Shown here: positions 33,601 to 46,209 of the stretch, one piece after another | Position numbering within the stretch: position 1 is the stretch's first letter | How the letters are laid out: every line of letters begins with the position of its first letter | Position numbers and translations under genes: made by a program | Notes under the pieces: model-generated | The model's database searches: none | What the model was told of the DNA's origin: nothing | Seen by the model: the letters and a program-made list of their open reading frames with translations, nothing else | Source: Warburgia ugandensis | Taxonomy: Eukaryota; Streptophyta; Magnoliopsida; Canellales; Canellaceae | DNA: 64,000 nt | Reading direction: 5' to 3' | Assembly: GCA_035236585.1 (NCBI GenBank) | Contig: CP141128.1 | Span: 51,697,257-51,761,256 of the forward strand

Positions 33601-35034
33601 TGAACAACAGTGTGCAATTGAATACACTATGTCTCTTCTCAACAAAGAATATTTATTACCTATGCAGAGTGTACTTGAAAATGCCCTCTGAACTAGTGAT
33701 GTGTCTGTTGCCTGCATGTGGTCAGGGCAATGGGGCAGAGATTTTTTCTGGTTTCATGCAAAGCTTTTTCTTTGGCATTTATCTCCAGATAATCATACCG
33801 CTGCTCATGCACATGCACATGCACATGCACATGCACATACCCACACCCCCTCCCAGCCACCCGCCCACCCACCCAAAACCTATTTGTGTAGGTGAATATG
33901 CACTGACTGATCGTGGTGGGGAAGGATATATTTCTTTGCAGCATGCTAATGAATTGTACAATCACATATATATTGTTCATATGTACATGCTTATATAGGT
34001 AATGTTGCATTTTAAATGTAATACCATAATAAAATATTTTTTGAACTATGATTTTATTTCTATTTTTTTTTTTCCAGGACATCACCTAGTATTTGAGGTA
34101 GTGCGTTTTTAGTTTGTTAACTATTGAGTGCTCTTTAGCTAAGGGCCTTCTACCCTAGTGTTGGAAGGAGCCCTTCCCATGCTTTATGACAGGTTTGAGG
34201 CTGCTTTCTGGAATCTGTCTGAACTTTCAGAAAGAACAGAAAAGAAATTATTTTAGATTGCTTACATAATCCAGAACATAATGGAAGTAATCTTTCTGTG
34301 ATAATGTACACAAAATTGGGAAGGATGAACCTGCAATGCTGGGATGAGGTCTTCTTGCATCCAAAGACACAACCATGAACTTGCTTGGGAGACCCAGTGT
34401 TCTAGTATTTTATCAGATCGGTGTGAACCATAATGCTGTTTCTGGTGGCCTTCATTCATGTGCTTTGGGCAATCATTTTAATTAAATTCCAACTAAAAGA
34501 AGATTAGATGTTAATGAAATTGAAGTTCTGATTTCTTTCCTTTGGTTGTTTGCCTTGTCTAGATCGGAAACCACCTGGTGTAGGCCGTGGAAGAGGAAGA
34601 GGTAGAGAGGAGGGCGGCAGTGGCAAGCCTGTTAAAGGCATTGGACGTGGACAAGATGATGCTGGAAAAGGCATGGGTGGCGGCCGAGGCAGGGGTGGAC
34701 CTGGCAATAAAGGTGGTGGTAGCAGAGGTATACATGTTGGCATTAGAAATTCTCGTTGCTTTTTCAGTGAGTGTGCGCACTCTTAACTCAATTGAACAAG
34801 AAACTCGCACTGAACTTGGTGACTTGCTTTTGAAGGAAAACTTGTATGGTACGTAGGACTGTCAAAATAGGAAACTTGTAGGTCAAGATCATTAGGAAGA
34901 AGTTCGAGGATATAGTGTTAGCAGTTCTCATCTTCAGCACTGCATATTCCTCCTCTCTGCTTCCTGAAGATCACTGATTTGCGTGCTTTTTCCCCTTTCA
35001 AACCTGAGCAGGTGGAGGACGTGGGCATGCATGA
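27644..35034 (+). CDS. LSM4: U6 snRNA-associated Sm-like protein LSm4 (7 coding exons, 150 aa)
   Basis: LSm4 is a subunit of the nuclear LSm2-8 ring that binds the 3' end of U6 snRNA in splicing and of the cytoplasmic LSm1-7 ring that promotes decapping and mRNA decay. Coding exons: 27,644-27,646; 27,813-27,854; 28,103-28,201; 28,306-28,383; 33,458-33,500; 34,563-34,727; 35,012-35,034. All introns are GT-AG and the frame is open throughout. The protein begins [15 protein letters not shown]. The Sm1 part spans about residues 13-48 ([20 protein letters not shown]), Sm2 about 60-74 ([15 protein letters not shown]), and an Arg/Gly-rich tail runs from about 89 ([17 protein letters not shown]) to the end GGGRGHA. 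Such RGG tails in plant LSm4 are known targets of arginine methylation. The length is a little above the roughly 130-150 residues usual for plants. Unusual features are the start codon as the last codon of its exon and a 5.1 kb intron 4. It looks intact. Confidence 0.95.
29040..29220 (+). mobile_element. Au-type SINE, full length, in LSM4 intron 4
   Basis: 181 bp. The 5' part is tRNA-like (GGGAGCCTTGGC at the start; a B-box-like GGTTCGAGGC near 29,095). The 3' part carries the Au core (AAGGCTGCGTACGATAGACC) and ends CCCTTTTT-like. An 18 bp perfect duplication, TATAGTGTTTTCAGATTA, flanks it at 29,022-29,039 and 29,221-29,238, proving retroposition. Au SINEs are widespread in flowering plants and are moved by LINE machinery. 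Confidence 0.9.
32773..32861 (-). mobile_element. Truncated Au-type SINE fragment, antisense in LSM4 intron 4
   Basis: The complement of the SINE 3' half, recognisable from the GTGCAC and GGGTCTAT blocks. The tRNA-like 5' half is missing and no duplication is evident, so it is an old or 5'-truncated copy. Confidence 0.7.
33121..33307 (+). mobile_element. Au-type SINE, older copy, just before LSM4 exon 5
   Basis: The same structure as the copy at 29,040, with more substitutions. Flanking repeats at 33,104-33,120 and 33,308-33,324 match at 15 of 17 bases (TATCCC.GAA.CATTTA). It ends about 150 bp upstream of the exon 5 acceptor. Confidence 0.85.
33804..33838. repeat. (ACATGC)n hexanucleotide repeat in LSM4 intron 5
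   Basis: About five and a half hexamer units, followed by a C-rich stretch of ACCC-type repeats up to about 33,880. Ala-His or Met-His readings through it are artefacts. Confidence 0.9.
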
Positions 35035-36912
35035 TACCAGTTTGAGGGAATGTGCTGTTTTTAGAGTCAGTAATCTCTCCACAAGTACCCAAATCACAGT
35101 GGATGCAAGATGTTCTATGCTTTTGGTTTTGCCTCTGGTATTTCAGATTGCAGGAAAGTTGGAAGTTGATGATGATGGGAAGTTTCACTTCCTTGGATCA
35201 GATGTTGGTTGAAAGGAAAAGGTAATCTTGGTGTTTGAAGATGGTTGTATCTCGGTGTTTTTAGCTTTGGATACCGTAATGATCCTAATATATCTTATGC
35301 GGTTGATGTGCTTCAAAAATTTCTGCTTTCCAAGCTTCATAGCTGCTGACTTTTGGTGCGATTTTTCATTTTTCACTGAAGTAAAAAATGGGAATTGCTA
35401 TATTTTGCACTTATCTCGAACAACTTGATGGACATAATATTGATAAAAATTGTCTTTCTCAAATGTTTGTGAAACAGTTCAATTTTCTTTTCACCTTTCA
35501 ACTATGAGAAATTGAAAGAGATCTGAGTTGCACCTTGCTGTACATTCTCCATTTATGAGTCCCCCTTGATGTAAGAATGAACAAGCGATCGAGTCCTGAG
35601 AAACCAGAACAATGTTAACACTTGCAAAATTTAAATAATAAGTATCAACCGGACAATCTGTGTATTATATAAGAAAACATGAAGCGTTAGTACTCAGGAA
35701 GTGATACATGTACACCTTTAGTTTCTCTTGTTAGTCCCTCAATAAATGTATGGACAGTTATTGCTTTAGGTGGACACGTCTAAATTGTCCGAGTGCTGCG
35801 CTTGACTGGAGTATGCTCCATAACATCATCTACTAAATTTTCGAGAAACTGCTTTTTGAAGTTATAGGATGGATTGGTGAAACATAAAACGGCAATCAGG
35901 ATGATTCAATGGATTGATAATTTTAGTAGCAGACGGGCATTATTTTAGATGGTCTCAATTCCTGAAGATTGACTGTGAACAACTGATCAGGAAGTGGACC
36001 AGGCCTTCCATAAGACATGGGGAGGGAAACGAAGTTGGGGTGCATTAGCTTACTAAGCTGAGATAATCAAGATAATTTTGCTTGGTTCGATAAACATCTG
36101 GACTTTACTAGCAATTGTTATGAAATGATGCTAATGGCACATGCGTAATAAGACTCGTGACTCTTTTTATTAGTTTCAATATTACTATAAAAAAGAAGAA
36201 GAAGAAAGACATTGTGAATGAACATCAGAAATCTGGTTACACTTTGTAGCTGTTCATTCCATTTAGTGATGGCTCATCAGCACGAGAAAGAGCAAGGTGT
36301 GCATATATCAATAAACTTGTCCTGATCCACCATGAAAATTTTGGAATCTACAAAAACATTCTAGGAGAGGTGATCTTTGAGAAGATCACAACGTGCTCAA
36401 TACTACTATTTGTTTCGCTCCCACCTATCCCAGGGATTAGCCCATTTCTTACTGCTAAATGCCTTTTTACAATGCCGATATCAAAAATCAATATCCACGT
36501 AGACTCCCTTTGCGTATATGAACTCGTATATATTTCTTGATTGCAAGTATCAAACCAATATCTAAGTTTTCACTCTTATTATCGAAGGTGACCTTGGTGA
36601 AGTAATAAAGTCTGATAATTTTCCATGGTGTTTTTCTAATGAGATCACCAAATGAAGAGTTACTTGTGGATGTCCTGCTTCTCCATGGTGTTTATCTAAT
36701 GAGATCATCAAATGAAGTGCTACTTGTGGGGATGGAGCTACTAATATTGAAATGTCGGCCCATTCAAAGGCTGACGAGTGAGCCAGGACTAGAGCTACAG
36801 ACCTCTCCACTATTCATAGATATCAACAATTCTAAGTACACTCTTAGAGGCTTATTTTAATTTTATTTTCCTTTTTTCTCTTTGTTTCTTGTATGGATCC
36901 CGAATAGTAAAA
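35035..36912 (+). other. LSM4 3' untranslated region and downstream flank
   Basis: No further gene is seen. AATAAA at 35,741-35,746 is a possible poly(A) signal, but nearer, weaker signals cannot be excluded. A 60 bp tandem duplication lies at 36,622-36,740. Confidence 0.5.
36622..36740. repeat. 60 bp period tandem duplication downstream of LSM4
   Basis: A unit beginning TCCATGGTGTTT starts at 36,622 and again at 36,682, with a few mismatches. The period is a multiple of three, so both strands stay open through it, but I recognise no protein. Confidence 0.8.
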
Positions 36913-38520
36913 GTGTGAGAATCTGGATTTTCTGAAATAGTTTTCATAATATCTTTTTAAAACATTAAGATACCCTTGAATTCTTTTTAAATCATTTTTG
37001 AAAAGATGAAAGCATCATATATTTATTTTCCAAAACCACTTCTTCAAAATCTAGGTGTTGCTAACAGAAAATTTCTCATACATTCAAAGTAAAATATGTA
37101 TAATAAGAGCACATTTAGGAACTATGTCACAGCCATAAATCAACTAATAATCCCATAAAAGTCTCACACATAACAATCAATGTTATTACATGTCCATCAA
37201 TAATAAACTTAAATAAGTGCTTTAAGTGTCTAAGTTCTACTAATCAAGAAATATCAAACTCACTCTACCATATGTTTATTAAATGCCTCTAATCCTTTGC
37301 AAGTCCTTTATCATTCAATCTATTCAAAACTCTAGAACCCTTGTTTGAAAAATATTATAGGGGTGAATATGAATACTGAATGGATAAATCCTTAAACCAA
37401 GTTTGAAAACCTCGGCAATCAAGTGGTACCTCATGATCAATATATTATATGAAAACTATTATTAATAACAAAGATTCTAAACAGTAGCACATGATTCAAA
37501 AATATCAAGTAATGTCTCAAAAGTGATTAGTAGCATTAGATAGAAATACATATTTTGATAACTATCAAACATAAATCATAATGGCAAAATCCTCCCATAA
37601 GCCATATAGGCATTGGTCTAAACTCTCAAGGATGATCGACATACATATCATGTCTTGATTTCAGAGGTGGTTACATTGTGGAAAACAACACCCATCTACT
37701 CTTGTCAGCAAATACTAACAAACTACACTACTCTAATAGGAGGCAGTTAGATCAGCAGTAGTATGCCCATGACACATACTTTCTTGAAGGGGCCATAACT
37801 TGATAAGTATCTTATTTGGAGGTTAGGGGCCAATTTGAACCCTCCTAGCATAGGCCCTTGTGCATAATTGTCATCACCTCACCAACTCCAACCACCAAAA
37901 TAACTCAACGCCTAAGTGTCATATCAAATATCTTACTCACATAGGGTCCACATATGAGCATATATCATATAACTAACATATATAACTTCCATTTATGAGC
38001 ATATATGACACAACTCACATATACAAGGTCCACAAAATAAGCCTCATATAACATGAGGATGATCATTCAAATATCATACTATCTTATAACATAGGGAAAA
38101 TCAAGACACTAGAGATATCCAATCGCATAAGCTCATTAGTGATCCTCGTGCACATCATAGATGGTATCCATAACTCATAAAGCGCAAAGTTGTGGGAGTT
38201 CACAAATCAATTAATTTCTCATAATCATGTCACATGCTTTTTTGCTTAATGCATAGCGATCTACTCCTAAAAATCTAAATCCAAAACAATATTTCAAAGT
38301 TCTTACTTACTACTATAACAAAATCAAATTGATTATGAAATTCTTATAACCTTTCAAATGCTCACTAAAGTGTTTTTAATCTAATTCAACTTCGTCATAA
38401 GTTTTTTGTTGTTGCAACTTTACAACTTAATAAATCCATACAACACATGCACACCTAGAGTAGATTACACATTGTATGAATATGACAATTCCTGTTAGGC
38501 TGGTTACTTATTTAGTTTAT
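36913..38520 (-). mobile_element. Probable LTR-like remnant I (end uncertain)
   Basis: It opens TGTGAGAATCTGGATTTTC, resembling the inverted 3' ends of the gypsy-type LTRs here. Near 37,832 it has the block GGCCAATTTGAACCCTCCTAGCATAG, here given with gaps as GGCCAA...CCCTCCTAGCATAG, which recurs in LTRs C and G. No matching 5' end or duplication was found, and no coding region is seen. Confidence 0.4.
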
Positions 38521-39590
38521 TCTTTCCTTTTTGGATACTAATTTAGTGAATTTTTTGGTTATTCAATCCCTGAATAAGACATCAAGTAGAAGAATAATCT
38601 TGTACATACTTTATCACTTAAAGTGTCTACTATCCAATCTAGTAACTAGTCTGATTTTTAGCCATTAGTTTGATGACTTAAATACCTAATTTCTAAAATT
38701 GGTTTATTCCATATTGTTACTTATCTAATAATATTACCATCCATATAATTTTTAATCCTAGATTATACTTATATGACAAATCTTTTCAGTTAACTCTCAA
38801 CTAGAAACTGCATCTGATAGCGAGTAACCTACCTTGTATATTGACCCTTTTCCTCTATCAATTCTCAATGAATTACACCAAATTTTAACTAAGACATCCT
38901 CCTCATGTGTAGGAACTGCTTTTAAATTTTCACTTAAAATATTTAAGGTTTGATACTTGAGCTGTTGAGGAATGTGTCATAGGGTTTTCAACTTGTCAGT
39001 CAGAATTGTAATTAGTAACTTACTAATTTTCCTTTGATCTTTTCTTAATTCATATATTTTACCATATTTTAAATGAGGTATTAATGACATATATGTTTTA
39101 GGTGATTTAAATTTTGTGGAAAAAATCCATTGTTTAGTGTTCAAATTAGAGGCATCTTTACTCATAGGTCTTTTAGTCAATAAGCAGGGTTGAAAATAAG
39201 TGAAAATAATAATGTTTTAATCACTACTTTTCCTTAATAAATTATTCATATTTTTAAGTAAGGAGCCTAGGAAACTTTTAATTGTTGATCTATGAACACA
39301 ATAATACAATTTTCTCAGCAATACACATCTTGTAAATATGCCAAAATGTGCAAAGATCCAACAACATTCAAACAGGCAGATAGTAAAACACAGTGTATAG
39401 AAACATGATGAAAATATGAGGCTTTTACTATGCAAATTGATGGAGATTTCATTAGTATGAAACATAAATAAATCTAACAACTCATGTGAAAATCACTTCC
39501 AAATCTCTATTTACATCATAGATGGAAAACAAGGTTGTAACTACCAAGATAAAAAGTATAAAGTATCTTTGAAAACAATAACAAGTCTTG
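38521..39590. other. AT-rich stretch with no recognised feature
   Basis: I see no gene, RNA or clear element boundary. It is probably more decayed repeat DNA, possibly the remaining part of remnant I or of the Element 3 LTR. Confidence 0.4.
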
Positions 39591-41569
39591 CTTGAAAAAC
39601 TTTGAAAATCCTAGTCTAATGGTTTATCATTCCCCTACCGAGTTTCTCCTCCTTTCCTTTTCCTTTTTCTTCTTCTTCCTTTCTCTCCTCCTTTTCTCCC
39701 TATAATTCCCAAGATTTCCAGCTCTCCCAGCCTTGGATTTCCTACAACCTATAATTTTTCTAGGGTTCGGCATCCCATTCCTTTATAGATTTTCTCCTTC
39801 ATGGTTCCCTAATTTGATTAGGTGTTTGAGTTCCACAATATTTCCTAATCCTCCATGCCTTAGCTAGGTGATTAGGTTCTTTGTATTTGGCCAAATTAGT
39901 GAAATAAACCTTAATTAGTGATATTTAAGTTAAATCAAGGTTAAACTACAAAGTATAGGTATATTATAGTTAATATTTCTATGTATATTAAATACTCTTA
40001 AACTTATATTTTGCTTGCCCTCGAGCAAAATTACAAAATAGAAAATTTCAAAAAATCCTAACCACTTTTGCAAGTGTTGTAATTTGTATTTAACATATGT
40101 TGAAAGCCTTTAAACCCCTAGGTTGCCCCTAGTGGGTGGGTTATAGTCTTGTAAGGGTCTTCAAAAAATGATACCCATAAACATTTCGAAACAAATACGA
40201 AAGTTCCTTCCTTTATCTCAAAGAATTTTCTTCTATCCTATATTCATTAAATATCTAACTTTAGTATGTTAATAAAAATAAATAATAGTTCAATATCCTA
40301 CCTTTATGCTAAAGATATTCCATTAATTGAAACCTTGGAATGTGAGTGTGTTAAAATAGCCAATATACACATAATTATAAGTCTCCAAGTAAATTAAACC
40401 TAAATTACCATCCAAAAGTATGCTTTGACTTCGAATCTCACATAATATAATTGACACTTGGAAATGGATAATTTTTTCATTAATATGTATGTAGGATAGC
40501 GTTCATCAAAGCCAAATTCTCACATATTTCATACAAAAGAATGATAACTTAGAAAAAATCTGATAATGGTCTCATGGAGAGGATACCTACTATTAAAAAT
40601 GTTTCACTTTAACAAAATCCCTACTTCTTTATAACCATATCCAAACCACAACACTCGTAAGATCAAGTTAAGACTTTTACTTGGACGAAATATTGGCTTA
40701 AGATTGGGTTACCAATGAAATGGTATAAGGGTATAGAAAGATCATTTTGAAGAACATGTAAAGGTCTTCTAGTGATGTATTCACAATTTTATTTTCACAC
40801 ATAAGAGTGAACATTCTTCTTTTATTGGCTATTTTTATTTCCTTTTCTCTATTTTTCAATTTTCCACTTTTGAATTTATATATATATATATATATATCCT
40901 TTCTTTTGACTTTTCTTCTTTTTGATTCCTCTTTGATGTTCATCTCTTGAACTATATTGTTCATACTTTTTCTTCAAGATGTTTATCCAATCATCTCTAC
41001 CTATTTAAAAAACAATAGGAAATAGACATATTATTAGGGTTGAATATGAGTAGAGGTTGATTGGCTAACAATTAAAAGCCTCAAAAGGGCTAACTACTAG
41101 AAAATAACACAAGGTAGGCTAAAGGCTTTGGTTTAAATAAAGAATATCTCTATCATTTCCTAGGTTACATATGACTCAAATATGTCAATAAACTGAAGAG
41201 ATATATGGTATAGTCTTTCATATGTTAGTTGACCTATAAAGAATAATGAGACCAATTAGGAAGTTATGCACGCTAAAGAAAAATTGACTTTATGTATAAC
41301 CCTCAAAAAGAAAGAATGCTCTAATGTCACATGGATTATAAGTATCTACTTATCTTCTTTAGGATCTAAAAGTTAAATGCACTCATCAACTTAAATTATA
41401 TACATAAGGCTATTCATGCAAAAATTATTTTGAATTCAAATTTTAATGAAAAGCTTTAGAAAAAGGATAACATAATGAAATAATTGTATACAAATATATT
41501 AATAAACTAAAATCCAAAGATAACATTGAATATTTAGAAAATTCAAATTCTCATCCTTGTAAAGGAACT
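39591..41569 (-). mobile_element. Element 3: third, diverged copy of the Element 1/2 family (partial)
   Basis: From about 40,000 to 41,569 the sequence is colinear with the non-coding 3' internal region of Element 2 (3,573 to about 5,060), including the CCTAGG...CCCCTAGTGG block and the CTAGG-GGCAA-CCTAG hairpin (40,118-40,132). To the left (about 39,590-40,000) is LTR-like sequence rich in pyrimidines. It breaks off exactly at 41,569, in the middle of a stretch that continues in Element 2 (GGGAACTCTACTT), because the gypsy element inserted there. The rest should lie beyond the right edge. Confidence 0.6.
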
Positions 41570-44466
41570 TGTGACACCCCGGGTTTTTCACAACAATATA
41601 ATAACAATTTTTAAAATACGTCAGGATCCCTATTTTAAAATTTGAATTTTTAAATCGACCAAAAACAAAAACTCGAATAAAAAGAATTTATTTCAAAATC
41701 TTGGAAGTCATACAACCACAAAATCATGGATTTAATTGTGAATTGATCTCCCCATTTCTACCAAAAATCCGACAGTCTCCTTTGTATTTTGGACTCTCGC
41801 ACATAGCATATGCGATACAACAACCACCTCATAAATACAATAACAAGGCATGACACATAGGAGACTCAGTCTCCATGCCCATCCATCTATCCAAATCAAA
41901 TATAATATTAGATAAAAACATATATTCCAAGGGTGGATAAGAAAATCAAGATATGACAACATTACCTAGGTCCTATCCACACACATCCCTCACATCCAAC
42001 ATGAATCCATATCCTTACATCTAGGTCACAAAATAAATCATACTAAAGTATAGTCCATAAGTCATAAACAAAGTAAGGTCTAAACAAATCTTATAGTTTC
42101 TGAAATATCCTCTGTACATTATTGGAAGTTGCCATCGCCTTTGTCTGCTCTGCTAACATATCAAACCTGTCGCTACTCTCTGTATTTGTGGCATTGCAAA
42201 ACAAACCAATGACTCAGCAAGCAATCACATGTGTAGGTGACCACATTTAATATCAAATACAAAATGTGGTGTGACATATAAAGATCAGGGTTTATGGTAA
42301 GGCTCATGAATGTGAAACATTCATATAAGAAGCTGAATCATCAGATATAAAAAATAATACAATACATGAATAAGGAGTTAGAATCAAAGATAATAACCGA
42401 TGGAGATATGATTTATCACCTAAAATGTAGAAGAATCATAACCAAATACCATGGCATATACAACATGAATAATGCAAGCTTATGTAACTAGTAGAGTGAA
42501 ATACCATCAAATCCATCATATCAAAACATGAATGCTTATCATGAATAATAGAGCATGCAAGCCAACCATGTCTCTTGAGTGTCCCACCACACTATCATAT
42601 TTGGTCATGAGTACTCATAGCAACCCTATGGGTTCCTCCCCTATAGCTCGCACACTAGGTAGCTCACTTAGCTCGTAGGCCTGCTTACATCTGGCCACCC
42701 ATATAGGCTTCACCTTGAGGATGTGTCGTCATGCTGTGGGTGCATCTAGGTATAACCATCCAGATTATTCTATAACTACATGTACACATAGAATACGTGC
42801 ATGGATCGCTATGTTGCAGCTGCAATCACTCTGGGGTATAAACCACTGTTGCTCCCCGTTGACACTGAAACAGGAGATGACTGTCCAACAAGGCATGGGA
42901 GTTGGTTGGACGTGCGTGGGTGGGCTGCCCATGATTACCACAAATATCACATCGTTTTCCCACATATTAGGGCGGGTGTTTATAATAAGTAAACTCAGAG
43001 GCCAGGTGGCCAACCCTACGACCCTCCTAACATAGCATCCACTAAGTAGAAACACCTACCATAAATTAGCGAAAACCTAAAATCAAGTATCAGAAATCCA
43101 TGCATAATCATCCTTGATAAAATCAAGTCATTAAGGTATTTTAATGTATTGATAATCATGCATCGAAAATCTACGTATAACATCCTCAAATAATCCAAAT
43201 TGATGGTGCATACAATATATCATGAACATTGAATGAATCATGTAAATAAAAAAGATGGTATGAACATCGATAACACATACTGAATGATAATCTCAAGAGA
43301 ATCATGAGCTTGGCATACATATCTATGCATCAAACTGTCCATGTGAATAAGGCCGTCAAGTGAGCCATCATGATTTATAAAATCATAGAAATACTAAATG
43401 TAGTCACCTACCTAAGAAAAAGAATAATTCGTTTGTACTTCTCCAATCAGTCGAACTCCAAATCTAGCTCAGTCCTCCATAGTCCTATCACATGAATACT
43501 TATCACATCTAGGTCATACTTAGAATCCAAATTATTTAAGTTGGATTCTTAATTACAATGACATTATACTTTTGCATCTCAATATGTATTGTTCAATACA
43601 ATCTAAGGGATCATAACCATGGAATTTTTAGGTGGGGCCCACCCTAATTGGGTAATCATTCAAATCACATAGCATTAGGCCCTCTATTAACTATTTCATT
43701 CCTCTTCTTAGTTATATCATCATGTATTTAAGAGCTATTAGGCTCATGTAATGCAAATCGTAGGTAATTTATTATTTAATTAACTAATCAAAAATTAATA
43801 TATGAAATTCATGCTCAATCTTATCTAATTATAGTCAAATCAACCAATCAAATAACTAAGAAAGTAATCTTACCTTAAGCAAGTCAATCTAGCTGTCTGC
43901 TTAGCTAGATCATCAACTGATTGCATCAATAGTGCTTGATTTTAGATATTCAAGTTGATCTAACCACAATTCTCCACCTGATTGCCCTAAATCGAATAAC
44001 AAATTTGTTGTTCTAGCTAAATAATCCAATTAAATAAATCTAGGTGGTATGGATTTTTGAATTTGATTCAATTTCATACTTGGATCTTCAGTTGATCTCA
44101 GTCGTTGATCAAAATAGGCTAAATCATCTCCATAGATGCTTCAGATCCAACATATCTCATATGACTCTTGATCTGCACTTCATATGGATTTTAACATACT
44201 ATTTAGATTAGAAAATAATGTTAGATCATCTTAGATCAAATGATTTGAAATTCTATTAATGGTTTGATCAAATCGATGATTGGATCTTCCCCAATCAACA
44301 TTTGGAAATATATGTTTTGTTCCTTGCATTACAAGGATCGCAAAGGATATTAGGGATCTCTGAGATCATTCTTAGATTAGTTAGAAATGAAGATTGAAGT
44401 TCTAGGTGTAATAGGGCGTACTAGGTCAACTCGGTTTCCCAAAATGTGTCGAGAACAAGTTGACTC

Positions 44467-44482
44467 GGTGAGTCGACTCACC
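44467..44482. repeat. 16 bp perfect palindrome in LTR G
   Basis: GGTGAGTCGACTCACC reads the same on both strands. It sits in the GC-rich U3-proximal part of LTR G. It might bind a dimeric factor; there is no further support. Confidence 0.75.
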
Positions 44483-45990
44483 CCTGACTCCCTAGGTGAA
44501 AGGGGAAATAGGGGGAGGAGGTGGCCGGTGATGGTTGTAACAAGGTCAGCACCTGAGCCTGAACTGAAGGGGAAGAAGGGTCCTTGCTCGCTGGCCCTCC
44601 CATGGCCTGGCTAAGCCAATGACAGGGAAAAGCAAGGGGGAAAAAGGGAGGTCGATGCTAACGCGTGGCTAGCCTGTGCGTGTTGGCATCATAGACTGAC
44701 TGTGCTACAAAGAACCCTGATCGGGGTGGGAAAAAGGAAAGGGAGATGGGGGATCTAGCCATAAAAAGGAAAGGAGTGGGACACAGGGTGTAATAACCCC
44801 AATTTTAGTTATTGATTGAGAAAATCAATAAAATTTGAGTTTCATAAATTTCGAACTGAAATATTAGGGTTATTTAGAATATACTTCTTATAAAAAGTAT
44901 AATTAATGAATAAGACATGTACAATTGAAATTAAACTTATCAAACCCTTCAAAATGACTATAAGCATGACAAATTCTGAATTCGGATGAAAAATCCTTAA
45001 TTTTCTTCATTTTTGGACAAAAGGGTAAAATAGTAATTTTACCCAAAATAAAAATCTGAGACATCAAAATTTAGAATGTGCTGAGAAATAAAAATCTAAC
45101 GATACTAAGTACGCTCAATTCTAAGATTATTGGAATAAACCCTAATTTTATATATATAAAGGGCAAAATGGTCTTTTTACACCATGTGGGGCCCACAAGG
45201 GACTCAAAAACTAATCCTATGGCCAGCCCACGTGAAATCATGGGTCAAAACATACCAGCTGGTCTTGGGGAAGAAAGTGGAGAATGGGAGAATCTAATGC
45301 TAAATTAATAATAAAAAATTTAACCATCATCATTACACATCATCATGAAAGAAGACCCAAAATGCCTATAAATACAACCCCAAAAATCTTCCAAAAATGT
45401 TCATAAAATTCCCACAAAATTTTCCTCACTTTCCCTGGAAATTTAGACCTAGATCCATCCCCAAAAACCCAAAACTCTCAAAAAGTCTCCCTCTTTTCAT
45501 TTTCTCTCTCTAGATTGGAACAAGAGACCTAAATTCAATTAGGCACTCTGTTCCAGATCCAATATCACAAATGCCATAGTTAAAAACTTCCTACCATACC
45601 TTAGCTACAAAACCCCCAAAGAAATTTTGAGATCCAATGGTTCAAACAACGGGAATCGCAAGAAAGGTGGATCTTTGGCTATATTATCATCAAAATGGGT
45701 ATTCTTTTAAATTGGACCATATAACCTACATTTTTCTCCAATCAGGTAGGTGAAACTACTTCCTGGACATTGTTATTATTGTTTGATGAAATTTATACTT
45801 TACTGTAATTTAATTGGGTGAAAAATGATAAAAAAATAAAGTAAATAACAGAACCTTCAATTCAGGACGATTGAGGGCTCATATGAAAAATTTGACCTTC
45901 CCAATCGATCCATAAGGGTCCAAAACCCCTAGTGTAAAATTTTCACTAAATTTCATGGATTTTTGGGCCCTCAATTGATAAGGGATTGAT

Positions 45991-46209
45991 TGCACGGTCC
46001 AAACAAACTATCCAATCTCCCGATCGGACCAAGTCCCATGGACGGCATGCGAGAAGCCGCACGCGTGCCCATGCAACGCATGCGACGTCATCCCGCGCAC
46101 ATCCATGGACATCGCTGGTGGGAGCGTCTGTCTCTCGTCTACGACGAACACGCGCGACGAACCGAGCGTTCTGCCCGGCTCATTTCCACCCGACTAATCT
46201 CGGCTGTCC
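45991..46209. other. CpG-rich insert unique to solo LTR B
   Basis: A and C run straight from the equivalent of ..CAATTGA..GATT to TTCYGATGGGCCC, while B has about 219 bp of GC-rich, CpG-dense sequence in between. Its origin is not recognised. The ORFs that cross it are short and overlapping, with no recognisable product. Confidence 0.65.

Noticed and set aside
33600-34085. His/Met/Ala repeat ORFs in LSM4 intron 5
   Set aside because: They are readings of the ACATGC hexamer repeat and C-rich tract inside an intron.
34504-34856. Pro-rich and Ala-rich ORFs around LSM4 exon 6
   Set aside because: They are other-frame readings of the Arg/Gly-rich tail of LSM4.
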